64,000 nt of DNA from Bacteroidetes bacterium 43-93. GTDB lineage: Bacteria > Bacteroidota > Bacteroidia > Chitinophagales > Chitinophagaceae. How positions within the stretch are numbered: position 1 is the first letter of the stretch; each line of letters begins with the position of its first letter. The position numbers and the translations under genes were made by a program. The notes beneath the pieces are model-generated. The model was not told where the DNA came from, did not search any database, and was given only the letters and a program-made list of their open reading frames with translations. The stretch lies in assembly GCA_001897855.1 (NCBI GenBank), contig MKUO01000008.1, positions 1 to 64,000 on the forward strand, read 5' to 3'. This document shows positions 25,694 to 34,358 of the stretch, piece after piece.

Positions 25694-25906
25694 ATGAAGA
25701 AGACAATTTTTGCAGTAAGCCTCTCCTGTTTCATCCTATTGGGGTACCTGAATGCAACTGCACAATCGCAGGCGGACAGCTCAAAGCCAAAGAAAGAACA
25801 GAAAGTAAAGCAATACACCTGCCCGATGCATCCGGAAGTTGTTACAGACAAGCCCGGTAAATGCCCTAAGTGCCACATGACGTTGGTTGAAAAAAAGAAA
25901 AAATAG
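25694..25906 (+). CDS. secreted heavy-metal-binding-domain protein
   Basis: A 70-residue protein: signal peptide (FILLGYLNATAQS), then one HMBD of the form YTCPMHPEVV...KCPKCHMTLV with C43, C57 and C60. Such domains bind Cu or related metals in the periplasm and are often attached to efflux components. It follows the oxidase by 23 bp in the same operon. Confidence 0.88.
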   Translation: MKKTIFAVSLSCFILLGYLNATAQSQADSSKPKKEQKVKQYTCPMHPEVVTDKPGKCPKCHMTLVEKKKK

Positions 25907-25915
25907 GATAGCAAG

Positions 25916-25950
25916 TAAGATGGGGGCCGCAATTTGCGGCTCTTATCTTT
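25916..25950 (+). terminator. terminator of copper operon
   Basis: GCCGCAA / TTGCGGC core extended by TAAGA / TCTTA, followed by TCTTTTAT. It lies 10 bp after the HMBD gene stop. Confidence 0.7.
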
Positions 25951-26052
25951 TATGCCCGGAGCAATTTGATATGTATCAGCGATAGGGATGACGGAAAACA
26001 TTGAAGCACTGCGCCTGAATAATTTATTTTGAAGCGCTCTGAATGAAAAACG

Positions 26053-26646
26053 ATGGACGCTAACCTGCTGCACTATATCTACCAGCTTTCTTACTTCGGG
26101 GTGTTTCTATGGTTTGCTGTGCTGGAGCAGTTTACACCGATACCTGAAGAAGCATCACTGATGAGCCTGGGCTATATTTCCATGCATGCTGGCTTATCTC
26201 CATGGGTGAGTGGGGTTGTAGCACTTGTCGGACTGATCAGTACCGACAATTTTCTGTTCTACGTATCTCTTAACGGTAACAAATTATCGCAGCGGTTGCT
26301 GCACAAGGCTAATTCAAAGCTACAGGATAAGATCAGGCATAATCTACAGCTAAACTCTGCCAAGGCGCTTTTTGTAATGGCATTATTACCGAAGGTAAGA
26401 TTCTTCAGTCCGATAATAGCAGCATCGGCAGGGGTTTCGTGGAAGCAGTATTTTATCGTGAACCTGGCAGCGACTCTATTGTATGTAACGGTCTATATGA
26501 TCATTGGCATAGCTTTTCATCGTCAGATGCTGGCCATATTTAAAGAGCTGCATTTGCCTCACCATTTCATCTTCATAGCTTTTGTAGTCATCCTGAGCAT
26601 TGTGTTTTTCCTGCTGTACCGGAAAGAGAATAAAAGCACCGCTTAA
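26053..26646 (+). CDS. DedA family membrane protein
   Basis: A 197-residue inner-membrane protein of the DedA/SNARE-associated family. The N-terminus matches the family pattern FTPIPEEASLMSLGY. Re-entrant and helical segments follow, with a conserved basic site (LPKVRFFSPIIAASAGVSWKQY). Four to five membrane spans. DedA proteins act as lipid flippases/scramblases, for example of undecaprenyl phosphate. It lies 100 bp after the copper terminator, so it is probably separately expressed. Confidence 0.88.
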   Translation: MDANLLHYIYQLSYFGVFLWFAVLEQFTPIPEEASLMSLGYISMHAGLSPWVSGVVALVGLISTDNFLFYVSLNGNKLSQRLLHKANSKLQDKIRHNLQLNSAKALFVMALLPKVRFFSPIIAASAGVSWKQYFIVNLAATLLYVTVYMIIGIAFHRQMLAIFKELHLPHHFIFIAFVVILSIVFFLLYRKENKSTA

Positions 26647-26692
26647 CTATAATTTGATATATACATTTTCAAATCAAAAACAACAATAACTT

Positions 26693-27001
26693 ATGAAACT
26701 TATAATTGTAACCGGGATAGTAGAGTACCGGGATGATATTGCTGCTATGTTCAAAAAGGCACAGGTGCCGGTATTTACCGAATCAGAAACAACGGGGCAT
26801 AATAACACTATGCCTGTGAATTTGCAGAACAACTGGTTTGGAAAGGATAGAGAAACCTACCAGGCTGTTATGTTTTTCAGCTTTACCGGCGAAGAGCAGG
26901 CTACGCAGTTAATGTCTTCAGTGGATGCACATAATAAACAAACGGAACTTAGCTTTCCTATACATGCCTTTATATTGCCGGTAGAAAGCTGCAGCGCATA
27001 A
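26693..27001 (+). CDS. small PII-like hypothetical protein
   Basis: A 102-residue cytosolic protein. The MKLIIVTGIVEYRDDIAAMFKKAQ start and a C-terminal IHAFILPVES strand suggest a PII-like ferredoxin fold, as in small metal-linked PII/DUF3240 proteins. I cannot fix the family. It is 46 bp after DedA and close to the copper genes, so a metal-linked role is possible but not shown. Confidence 0.55.
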   Translation: MKLIIVTGIVEYRDDIAAMFKKAQVPVFTESETTGHNNTMPVNLQNNWFGKDRETYQAVMFFSFTGEEQATQLMSSVDAHNKQTELSFPIHAFILPVESCSA

Positions 27002-27018
27002 CAGTTTGCGGTATAAAA

Positions 27019-27163
27019 GCTAACTTTTGCTAACCTTTGCTAACCTTTGCTAACATGGTGCTAACCGGTTGCTAACTTGTAAATGAAGCGTATTAGCCCG
27101 TTTTTGGGCTCTTTTTTGTTAACGATTGCTAACTTTTGCTAACCATTGTTAACCTTTGCTAAC
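27019..27163. repeat. 10-bp-phased GCTAAC repeats in two clusters
   Basis: GCTAAC starts at 27019, 27029, 27039, 27049, 27060 and 27071. A second cluster has GTTAAC or GCTAAC at 27118, 27128, 27138, 27148 and 27158. Spacing is exactly 10 bp in most steps and 11 in two. The units between are CTTT, TTTT or CATT. A small hairpin terminator lies between the clusters. Neighbouring units face the same side of the helix. Confidence 0.9.
27095..27117 (+). terminator. terminator between the repeat clusters
   Basis: A short AGCCC / GGGCT stem with a 6-nt loop, then a six-T run. It probably ends the DedA/small-protein transcript. Confidence 0.6.
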
Positions 27164-27251
27164 CTATTTTTCAATGAAATGCCGGGAGTGATGAGTGATC
27201 GTAATTGGGGTTTACAGTATGTCAAAGAACAGAACAATACAAAGGTACGAT

Positions 27252-27291
27252 AAAATGGATTAGCCCCGCCTTTGGCGGGGCAATCCATTTT
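27252..27291. terminator. long perfect hairpin terminator
   Basis: Arms AAAATGGATT and GCCCCGCC pair with GGCGGGGC and AATCCATTTT; 18 pairs in all, one bulge and a TTT loop. It lies immediately beyond the stop of the minus-strand lipoprotein gene. Confidence 0.85.
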
Positions 27292-27295
27292 ATGT

Positions 27296-28213
27296 TTATG
27301 CCTTAGTAGTACCGGAAATATACATGATGCCATTTGGGTAGTCGAGGATAACATAACGGAACTGTTTAAAGAATGATAAACCAATAACAGCTTCGGTTTG
27401 ATTTTTGCTTCCAATTACCCTTACATTAAAGGAATGTCCATTAACTGATACACGTTCGTTAAGCAGGCGGTAAGCTGTTTCGGAAGAAATGCCCGCAGCT
27501 GTTTTTTTGGTGCTGGTGCTGACTTCTGCATTGCTAAAGTTGTTCATTTTCTCCATGTCATTGAGCGGTAAAAATATTCCGGCATTTGTTCCAAAGTCAA
27601 CCGCTACTTTTTCCTTCACACCATCCAGTTGCACTTGGGCAGAAAATATATCGAACACACTGCTTTCTGCAAATTTTATTTTATCAGAAATATCCCGCAA
27701 TGAATCCATACTGCTTGCAAACGTTAGGGTGTTATTTTCAAAATCTATTTTCCAGATACCCTTTCTTAGAAGACTTAATCCCAGTATACCATCCATATTT
27801 GGGTAAACCGTATCTTTTTTATCGCGGTTCTCGTCTATACGTAGTAACGATGCGTTAGTAACCAGGACGTTGCCAATAATAACAGAATCTGCATTATAAT
27901 ACCGGCGATCAATTTTTTCGCCGGAGGTAGTGCTGATTTTTAAATTGCTGGATCCAAGGAATGTAACATGTTTGTTACCAGACAGGCTGCCGGCATTATA
28001 AGCGCTTTCCGCGGCGTGGGTATCGAAATGGAAAAAGTAACTGGTGCCTGCACCTATTTTAATAGGTACTGCAATAGCCATATCCTTTAGCATCTGAAAA
28101 GGTAATACGGTTTTAAAGTTTTCTACTGCAAGATCGCCCCTGCCTGAATACTTGAATACATTGCAGGCATTGAGTAATAACAGAAGCGAAGCTGATAAAA
28201 TAATTTTTTTCAT
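27296..28213 (-). CDS. retropepsin-like aspartic protease-fold lipoprotein
   Basis: A 305-residue protein from the ATG at MKKIILSASLLLLLNAC. Lipobox LLNAC gives a lipidated Cys at 16. Two retropepsin-like halves: first active-site-like segment YFFHFDTHAAES, second VAVDFGTNAGIFLP, each in a region ending in a GLSLL or GLSFF flap-like motif (DGILGLSLLRKG, EAVIGLSFFKQF). The catalytic Asp residues are kept but the usual DTG is DTH and DFG, so activity is uncertain. The final YVILDYPNGIMYI is typical of the family. It was probably anchored to a membrane facing the periplasm. Confidence 0.75.
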   Translation of the reverse strand: MKKIILSASLLLLLNACNVFKYSGRGDLAVENFKTVLPFQMLKDMAIAVPIKIGAGTSYFFHFDTHAAESAYNAGSLSGNKHVTFLGSSNLKISTTSGEKIDRRYYNADSVIIGNVLVTNASLLRIDENRDKKDTVYPNMDGILGLSLLRKGIWKIDFENNTLTFASSMDSLRDISDKIKFAESSVFDIFSAQVQLDGVKEKVAVDFGTNAGIFLPLNDMEKMNNFSNAEVSTSTKKTAAGISSETAYRLLNERVSVNGHSFNVRVIGSKNQTEAVIGLSFFKQFRYVILDYPNGIMYISGTTKA

Positions 28214-28470
28214 ACAAAGTAGTTTAGTTAATTGTTGAAGAATATGTGCAAAGGAATTGCAGGCAGGATGGCGTGAAAAGTTTTTTAGATAAGCATTGAC
28301 CAATGCTCGACAAAGTGAGTCCAGAAGCGGTTGGCAGCCATTTTTTGCGCCTATGCTGTGCTTGTCGGGTAATAGTTTATTTTCGTCTGGCTAAAGACGT
28401 AACTTGTCGAAACTTATTGGCAGGTGAGCCGATAAGGGCTTCCTTCGCTAAGAATATCTATAACATACCC

Positions 28471-29526
28471 ATGTGGAAGAAGATCATCAATACTGCGTTT
28501 AGCCGCCCAGCCCGTAATATTTATTTCTGGTTGATCATTGTTCTTACAAGGTTCTCTAATTATGAGTTCTCTTATTCGCTGGTGGAAATAAGCTATTTCA
28601 GCATACTGTTTATTCTGCTGCTTGGATTGCTGTACCTAAATAATCTTGTTTTTATTCCTCTTTTCTTAGCAAGAAAAAAGTACACCCGGTATTTTGCAAG
28701 TATCATCATTACGCTCGCGGCATCTGTTTACGGATCTGTACTGGTTATAGAACAACAGGCGCTATATCACCCGGATATCAATATTTTTAAAACAGCATGG
28801 GTACCTGTGCTACAGCGTGCTATAAAGGAACCTCCTGTAGTTGCTTTTGTACATAGCTTTCTGTTTGTTGTGTACCTGCTAATATTTACACTTCTCTGGT
28901 ATGCCAATGACTACCGAAGAAAACAAAACGAGGTAGCGGTAATAAAGAAGAGACAACTGGAGATTGAGCTCGATTTTTTAAAAAACCAACTGAATCCCCA
29001 CTTCCTTTTTAATACCCTCAATAATTTGTATGCCCTGGCATTAAAAAAGACCGATACTACACCTAATGCCATTTTGCAGTTGTCCTCTATTCTCCGGTAT
29101 CTATTGTATGAGAGTAATACCAGCGAAGTTTCATTCAGAAGGGAGAAAGAGATCATGAATGCTTATATAGAGCTTGAGTTGCTTAGATTATCTGATATAG
29201 ATAATGTAACATTTACCATCAATGCTGATAAGGATTACATGGTACCTCCTCTTCTGTGGTTACCTGTACTTGAAAATATCTTTAAACACGGCAGGAACAA
29301 TTCTGAAGCAGACATCGAATACAGATGCCTTGTTATCAACAACGAATTGCAGATATATTCAAGAAACGGGTATGACGTTAGTACAGGCAATGCCGCCAGT
29401 ACAGGTGGGATAGGTATGGAAAACCTGCGTAAACGCCTGCAGTTGTTATACCCCGGGAAATACAGCCTGAATATCGTAACTAATGCCAATGAGTATATTG
29501 TGGACCTAAAACTGAGCCTTAAATGA
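28471..29526 (+). CDS. LytS/YehU-type sensor histidine kinase
   Basis: A 351-residue inner-membrane kinase from the ATG at MWKKIINTAF (the frame is open 56 codons upstream without family-like sequence). Four hydrophobic helices at about 18-150, then a His_kinase domain with QLNPHFLFNTLNNLY and N-box LPVLENIFKHG. A clear DxGxG loop is less visible than usual; GGIGMENLRKRL is the lid region. It overlaps its response regulator by 4 bp (ATGA). Confidence 0.92.
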   Translation: MWKKIINTAFSRPARNIYFWLIIVLTRFSNYEFSYSLVEISYFSILFILLLGLLYLNNLVFIPLFLARKKYTRYFASIIITLAASVYGSVLVIEQQALYHPDINIFKTAWVPVLQRAIKEPPVVAFVHSFLFVVYLLIFTLLWYANDYRRKQNEVAVIKKRQLEIELDFLKNQLNPHFLFNTLNNLYALALKKTDTTPNAILQLSSILRYLLYESNTSEVSFRREKEIMNAYIELELLRLSDIDNVTFTINADKDYMVPPLLWLPVLENIFKHGRNNSEADIEYRCLVINNELQIYSRNGYDVSTGNAASTGGIGMENLRKRLQLLYPGKYSLNIVTNANEYIVDLKLSLK

Positions 29527-30254
29527 AACCTTTAGATGTGCTGATAATTGATGATGAGCCGCTTGCAAGGGATGTGCTGGAAGGTTACATTAACCAGATA
29601 CCGGGTTTGCAACTGGCGGGTAAGTGCAAGGATGCATTTGAAGCACAGCAAATGCTTATGAGCAGGCAGGTAGATCTGTTGCTGGTAGATATAAATATGC
29701 CCCGTATCAATGGAATCGATTTCTTAAAATCGTTAAGGCAACTGCCCTACATTATTTTTACGACCGCTTATGCAGAATATGCGGTACAGAGCTATGAGCT
29801 GAATGCTGTAGATTATCTACTGAAACCGATAGCTTTTGAACGATTTTTTACGGCGATAGGCAAGGTAATGAACCTGGCCCGGAATGCTAAGCAAGCAGAC
29901 ATTTCCGAAAGCCCTGCAGGAAGGAGTGAGGAGAATGTGATGTTTATTAAAGCAAATGGCAAGCTGGTAAAAATAGACCTTAACAAGCTATGGCTTGTAG
30001 AAGGATTAAAGGATTACATGAAACTGTATGTGGACAGTGAAAGTTTTGTAGTATATAACACTATGAAGAATATAGAAAGCCAGCTGATGGCCTTGCCGCA
30101 ATTCATAAGGATAAATAAGTCGAACATTGTCAACCTCAAGTATATATCAGAAATAGAAGGGAATGCAATAAAAATAAAGGATAAGCAATTTGTTATTGGC
30201 CCAACTTATAAGGACAAAGTGAGTATGATCCTTGACCGATATAAAATGATGTAA
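29523..30254 (+). CDS. LytTR-family response regulator
   Basis: A 243-residue protein. Receiver with D10/D11, phosphoacceptor D56 (LLVDINMP), T80/T81 and K101 (YLLKPI). LytTR DNA-binding domain from about 140 (VMFIKANGKLVKI, QFIRINKSNIVNLKY). Start overlaps the kinase stop as ATGA. Partner of the 28471 kinase. Confidence 0.94.
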   Translation: MKPLDVLIIDDEPLARDVLEGYINQIPGLQLAGKCKDAFEAQQMLMSRQVDLLLVDINMPRINGIDFLKSLRQLPYIIFTTAYAEYAVQSYELNAVDYLLKPIAFERFFTAIGKVMNLARNAKQADISESPAGRSEENVMFIKANGKLVKIDLNKLWLVEGLKDYMKLYVDSESFVVYNTMKNIESQLMALPQFIRINKSNIVNLKYISEIEGNAIKIKDKQFVIGPTYKDKVSMILDRYKMM

Positions 30255-30255
30255 A

Positions 30256-30294
30256 AAATAAAGGGGAGCATAGCAGTTATGTTCCCCTTTATTT
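30256..30294. terminator. bidirectional terminator between convergent genes
   Basis: A 17-bp inverted repeat, AAATAAAGGGGAGCATA against TATGTTCCCCTTTATTT (one G-T pair), loop GCAGT. It serves the regulator gene (stop at 30254) and the porin gene (stop at 30308). Confidence 0.85.
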
Positions 30295-30307
30295 GCCAGG
30301 CATACAA

Positions 30308-31678
30308 TTACAGCCTGAACAATATTGCAAAAATGAGTCGATTCTCAGATTGCACCAGGTCGGGTGCCCAGCCAGCCGGAATAGGCGTTGTAGTGTAGCC
30401 CGTAGGAGAAGTGACACCCCCGTGGCCGGCAAAATAAGGCACGCTGGCATACCTGTGCACAAACTCTAACCTTACCGTCAGGCTTTGGTTGGGCATCCAG
30501 TCGAAATTGGTAGAGCAATCCCAACCACGAAACTGATCGCCGGGATTGGCGCTGAACGGGTGAGTGCCTTCTGTTTTTGTAGGGTCTGTAGCACTTGGCA
30601 GCGGGCTGGCATCGCCTGTAGGGTATAGTACCAGGTATCGGCCGGGATTGGTCATTAAACCGCCGCCAATTGTCAATGCAAACTTGTTTTTACAGAACCA
30701 GATGCGGTTATAAATCATCCCGCTAAGGAAGTATTGTGCAGGCCCTTTTGCGGTATCTGAATTATAAAAGCCATTAACACCGCCGCCTGTTTCAAATCCC
30801 AGATCGCCAGTAAGCGAAAAAGCAGCCTGGCTTATTCCTTTTGCTTCTTTATTGGAATAGTAGCGAACAAGAAAGCTATTATCTGAATGGAAGCGTTTCC
30901 TATCCGGTATCATAGCGGCATCTGTACCATAATAGTCATTAGTAAGCAGTTTTACATTTTCATTAGGGCACCAGGTAATATTGGCACCAAAACCGGGCAT
31001 AGAATTGAACTTGCCATAACTCTGCCATCCATTAATGATCCATGGTTCAATCTTCAGCTTGCTATTAGGGAATATCTGTATGCGCATACCATTAAAAAAC
31101 CAGGGTGTATTGTCTGATGTAAAGGATGCCTGGTATTCCCAATTCTCAACCTGGTAATAAGAGTTCAGCCCAATGTAAGACATAAATAAGCCCGCATCAA
31201 CATTAACAGGTACGTTGCCTATTGTAAAATGGTAGCCTGCATACGCTTCGCTCATAAACCGCAGGGCATTGTTTAGCTGGTATTGCCCCCTGTATGGGCT
31301 GTAATCGTTTCTTGGAATGATTATGGAGCGATTACCTAATTGCATCATAACGCGGCCACGGGCATTTTTATAATTAAAATCTCCCCCGATACCGAGGAAC
31401 ATTATCTCCATTTCATTATGCCGTGCCATCGCCGTGGAGCCTACCACTGTATTATCGATAGGATTATTGAACGAGTAATTATAATTGCCATCGAACATAA
31501 ATGAGCCCGTAAAATATTTGGTTTGCAATACAGATTCTGTACGCCTGTCGGACCCATTTTGCCAGGTTTGATCCTGCCCATCAAAAGGGATTACTTCTTT
31601 TAGTGTATCGGTTGACTGTGCAAATGAATAATGCAGCAATAAACTAATAGCGGTAGTAAGTACAATTTGTTTTTTCAT
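30308..31678 (-). CDS. outer-membrane beta-barrel porin (BBP2-like)
   Basis: A 456-residue outer-membrane protein. Signal peptide ending HYSFAQ. Many alternating beta strands (SFMFDGNYNYSF, GRVMMQLGNRSIIIP, YQASFTSDNTPWFFNGMRIQ) and a C-terminal strand with terminal aromatic (LIFAILFRL). The pattern resembles the OmpL-like beta-barrel porin-2 family. Its start overlaps the Kup stop by 4 bp, so it is expressed together with the K+ transporter and may provide outer-membrane ion passage. Confidence 0.82.
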   Translation of the reverse strand: MKKQIVLTTAISLLLHYSFAQSTDTLKEVIPFDGQDQTWQNGSDRRTESVLQTKYFTGSFMFDGNYNYSFNNPIDNTVVGSTAMARHNEMEIMFLGIGGDFNYKNARGRVMMQLGNRSIIIPRNDYSPYRGQYQLNNALRFMSEAYAGYHFTIGNVPVNVDAGLFMSYIGLNSYYQVENWEYQASFTSDNTPWFFNGMRIQIFPNSKLKIEPWIINGWQSYGKFNSMPGFGANITWCPNENVKLLTNDYYGTDAAMIPDRKRFHSDNSFLVRYYSNKEAKGISQAAFSLTGDLGFETGGGVNGFYNSDTAKGPAQYFLSGMIYNRIWFCKNKFALTIGGGLMTNPGRYLVLYPTGDASPLPSATDPTKTEGTHPFSANPGDQFRGWDCSTNFDWMPNQSLTVRLEFVHRYASVPYFAGHGGVTSPTGYTTTPIPAGWAPDLVQSENRLIFAILFRL

Positions 31679-33645
31679 ATTGGCTGATTCCTTGATAATT
31701 CAATATTTTGAGTTGGGTTATACACAAGCGGAGTATGCTCTACAATAACGTCGCTTTTATCTAATCCAAATGCTTTTTCATCACTTAGCCCCAATTCCTT
31801 GAGAAAGAAATAGGAATTTAGCAGAAGGCCGTCCCGCAGTTTGAATTCATTTTCTACTGACAGGAACTTTTCGATGACCACAAACTTAAAGTCAGGCTCT
31901 GTATTATAGCGTGTAGATCCATCGGGACGGATATGCAGGCTTAGTTCTTTATTCGCTACCAGGTCTTTTACTATTTTTTTAAAATGAAGTTCCGTTTTGG
32001 GCTGTTCTCTAAAGCCAAGGTTGATATTGACCTTTATCACTTTGTCGTCTGCCAGCTCTGATACATCGTATGTTCTGGTGTAAGGCTCTTCAGTGCGGTG
32101 TACATGTACAAACCAATACACATCGGCACGTTTCGGTTTTTTTGCGAAGATCGATTTAATGATCTTCTCTTCTATATGCGCCCTGTTGTTTGCTTTTGTA
32201 AGGTAAATGAGATGTGTGGCTGTTTTAGGTATCGCGTCATCTTCGCTCAATTCCTTCAGCAACGGGATGTACTTGCCTATATCTGCAAACTTTACAAAAC
32301 GGTTATTGATCTTACGGGCATAATACCATACATACATGGTCATGAAGATAAACAGCTCAAAGAACAGGAACATCCAGCGCTCTTTGATCTTAGCGGCATT
32401 TGCAATGAAAAATGAAATCTCTATAAATGCGAATACCAGCACCAGCGCAGCTACGAAAAATTTGTTCCATTTTTTCTTGTATAGCAAATAGTAAGTGAGG
32501 AGCAGGGTAGTCATCATCATCGCAATGGTGATAGAAAAACCATAGGCAGCCTCCATATGTGATGAATTGCGGAAGTACAGTATCATAAGAATGCATCCTA
32601 CCCACAAAATAATATTGACGCTGGGAATGTATATCTGACCTTTAATGTCTGTTGGCTGGCGTACCTTAACACGCGGCCAGAAATTGAGGTTCATAGCTTC
32701 GCTGATGAGTGTAAAGGAGCCGCTTATCAATGCCTGGGATGCTATAATGGTAGCTGCAGTGGCTATGAATATTGCAGGGAGTAAGAACCAATGAGGTATC
32801 ATATCGAAGAAAGGATTGATCGTGCCCAACTCAGGTACATTTTGATGCATGATCCACGCGGCCTGGCCCAGGTAGCATGCAACAAGGCTTGTTTTTACAA
32901 AGACCCATGTAATACGGATGTTCCTGATTCCACAGTGTCCTAAGTCTGAATATAAAGCCTCTGCGCCTGTGGTGCATAAAAAGACCGATCCTAAAAGCCA
33001 AAAACCTTGCGGGTATTGTGTTAACAGCCGGTAGCCATAGTATGGGTTTAATGCTTTAAGAACATCAGGATATTTTATGATGTTCAATAACCCAATAGAC
33101 AGCAGCATAGCGAACCATAAAGCCATAACAGGACCGAATGTTTTACCAATAAATTGTGTGCCAAACCTTTGGAAGAAGAATAAGGCAGATAATATCAAAA
33201 TTACAATACTTACGGTAAGAGTGTTGCCGGGTACAATAATGTTTTCCATACCCTTCACACTATTTAGGCCCTCTATGGCAGAGGCCACAGATATAGGAGG
33301 TGTAATAATACCATCTGCCAATAGTGTAGTAGCACCCAGAATAGTAGGTATAACCAGGTGCCTGCCATATCTCTTTACCAAAGCATACAAAGAGAAAACA
33401 CCGCCCTCGCCCTGGTTATCGGCTTGCAGCGTTAACCATATATACTTAATGGTTGTCTGAAACACTAAGGTCCAGAAGATACAGGATACGCCACCGTAAA
33501 CCAGCGTTTCATCAATATGCCGGTTGCCAACGACAGCGCGCAAGGCATAAAGCGGGCTTGTGCCGATATCGCCGTAAATAATGCCCAGCGCTATTAACAA
33601 GGAGGCATAGGTCACCCTGTTCAAATGTGGTTGATTTGATTTCAT
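31675..33645 (-). CDS. kup: Kup-type low-affinity potassium transporter
   Basis: A 656-residue inner-membrane transporter with 12 helices. N-terminal signature SLLIALGIIYGDIGTSPLYA, then GGVFSLYALVKR and ALYSDLGHCG, all typical of KUP/HAK K+:H+ symporters. The cytosolic C-terminus is longer than usual (from about residue 450), with KTATHLIYLTKANN and ADVYWFVHVHR segments. Length is normal for the family. It is co-transcribed with the downstream porin. Confidence 0.95.
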   Translation of the reverse strand: MKSNQPHLNRVTYASLLIALGIIYGDIGTSPLYALRAVVGNRHIDETLVYGGVSCIFWTLVFQTTIKYIWLTLQADNQGEGGVFSLYALVKRYGRHLVIPTILGATTLLADGIITPPISVASAIEGLNSVKGMENIIVPGNTLTVSIVILILSALFFFQRFGTQFIGKTFGPVMALWFAMLLSIGLLNIIKYPDVLKALNPYYGYRLLTQYPQGFWLLGSVFLCTTGAEALYSDLGHCGIRNIRITWVFVKTSLVACYLGQAAWIMHQNVPELGTINPFFDMIPHWFLLPAIFIATAATIIASQALISGSFTLISEAMNLNFWPRVKVRQPTDIKGQIYIPSVNIILWVGCILMILYFRNSSHMEAAYGFSITIAMMMTTLLLTYYLLYKKKWNKFFVAALVLVFAFIEISFFIANAAKIKERWMFLFFELFIFMTMYVWYYARKINNRFVKFADIGKYIPLLKELSEDDAIPKTATHLIYLTKANNRAHIEEKIIKSIFAKKPKRADVYWFVHVHRTEEPYTRTYDVSELADDKVIKVNINLGFREQPKTELHFKKIVKDLVANKELSLHIRPDGSTRYNTEPDFKFVVIEKFLSVENEFKLRDGLLLNSYFFLKELGLSDEKAFGLDKSDVIVEHTPLVYNPTQNIELSRNQPI

Positions 33646-33671
33646 TTTGCAGATATAATATGTTGTAATCG

Positions 33672-34358
33672 TTATTCTGAACCGATAAAACGGTACCCGA
33701 CGCCTGACTCCGTTACCAGGAAGCCAGGGCGATTGGGATCGTCTTCAATTTTCTTTCTTAGTTGAGCAATGAAAACCCTGAGGTATTGGGACTGATTGAT
33801 AAAACCCGGCCCCCATACTTCGCGCAGCAAATAATGATGTGTCAGTACTTTCCCTTCGTTTCGCGCAAATAACGCAAGCAAAGTGTATTCTGTAGATGTT
33901 AGTTTAATAATATCTCCATTCTTCCTGACGGTTCTTAATGACAGGTCTATTTCAAGATTCCCTGCGGTAATTGCCGGAGTTGATTCTTCAGGCATTTTTG
34001 TCCTCAGGGCCGAACGTATACGGGCTAATAATTCGCCGGTACGGAAAGGTTTAACCAGGTAATCATTCGCGCCATTGTCCAGCGCATTTACAATATCCTG
34101 TTCATCATTCTGAACAGAAAGTATAATGATTGGATTTGTGAACCATTCCCTTAATTGTTTCAATACTTCGTGCCCATTTATATCAGGCAAGCCAAGATCG
34201 AGTATGATGAGATCGGGGGGATGGGTAGATGCCGCTACAATGCCATCGCGGGCATTAGCGCAGGAGCTGACTGTATAGTCATTGCTTTGAAGCGTAATTT
34301 CCAGCAGCTTTCTTATCTGTGCTTCATCATCTATTATCAATATAGCTGCCTTATTCAT
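33672..34358 (-). CDS. KdpE-like OmpR-family response regulator
   Basis: A 228-residue OmpR-type protein. Receiver with D10/D11, phosphoacceptor D54 (IILDLGLP) and K103 (YLVKPF). Winged-helix domain at about 128-225 (LTSTEYTLLALFARNEGKVL, RVFIAQLRKKIEDDPNRP, TESGVGYRFI), closely matching KdpE. It overlaps the start region of the downstream-facing kinase gene by 8 bp (same operon) and is 26 bp ahead of kup. Confidence 0.92.
   Translation of the reverse strand: MNKAAILIIDDEAQIRKLLEITLQSNDYTVSSCANARDGIVAASTHPPDLIILDLGLPDINGHEVLKQLREWFTNPIIILSVQNDEQDIVNALDNGANDYLVKPFRTGELLARIRSALRTKMPEESTPAITAGNLEIDLSLRTVRKNGDIIKLTSTEYTLLALFARNEGKVLTHHYLLREVWGPGFINQSQYLRVFIAQLRKKIEDDPNRPGFLVTESGVGYRFIGSE

Noticed and set aside
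27019-27163. CRISPR array
   Set aside because: Units are 6 bp with 4-5 bp spacers, not 25-40 bp repeats with unique spacers; no cas gene is nearby.
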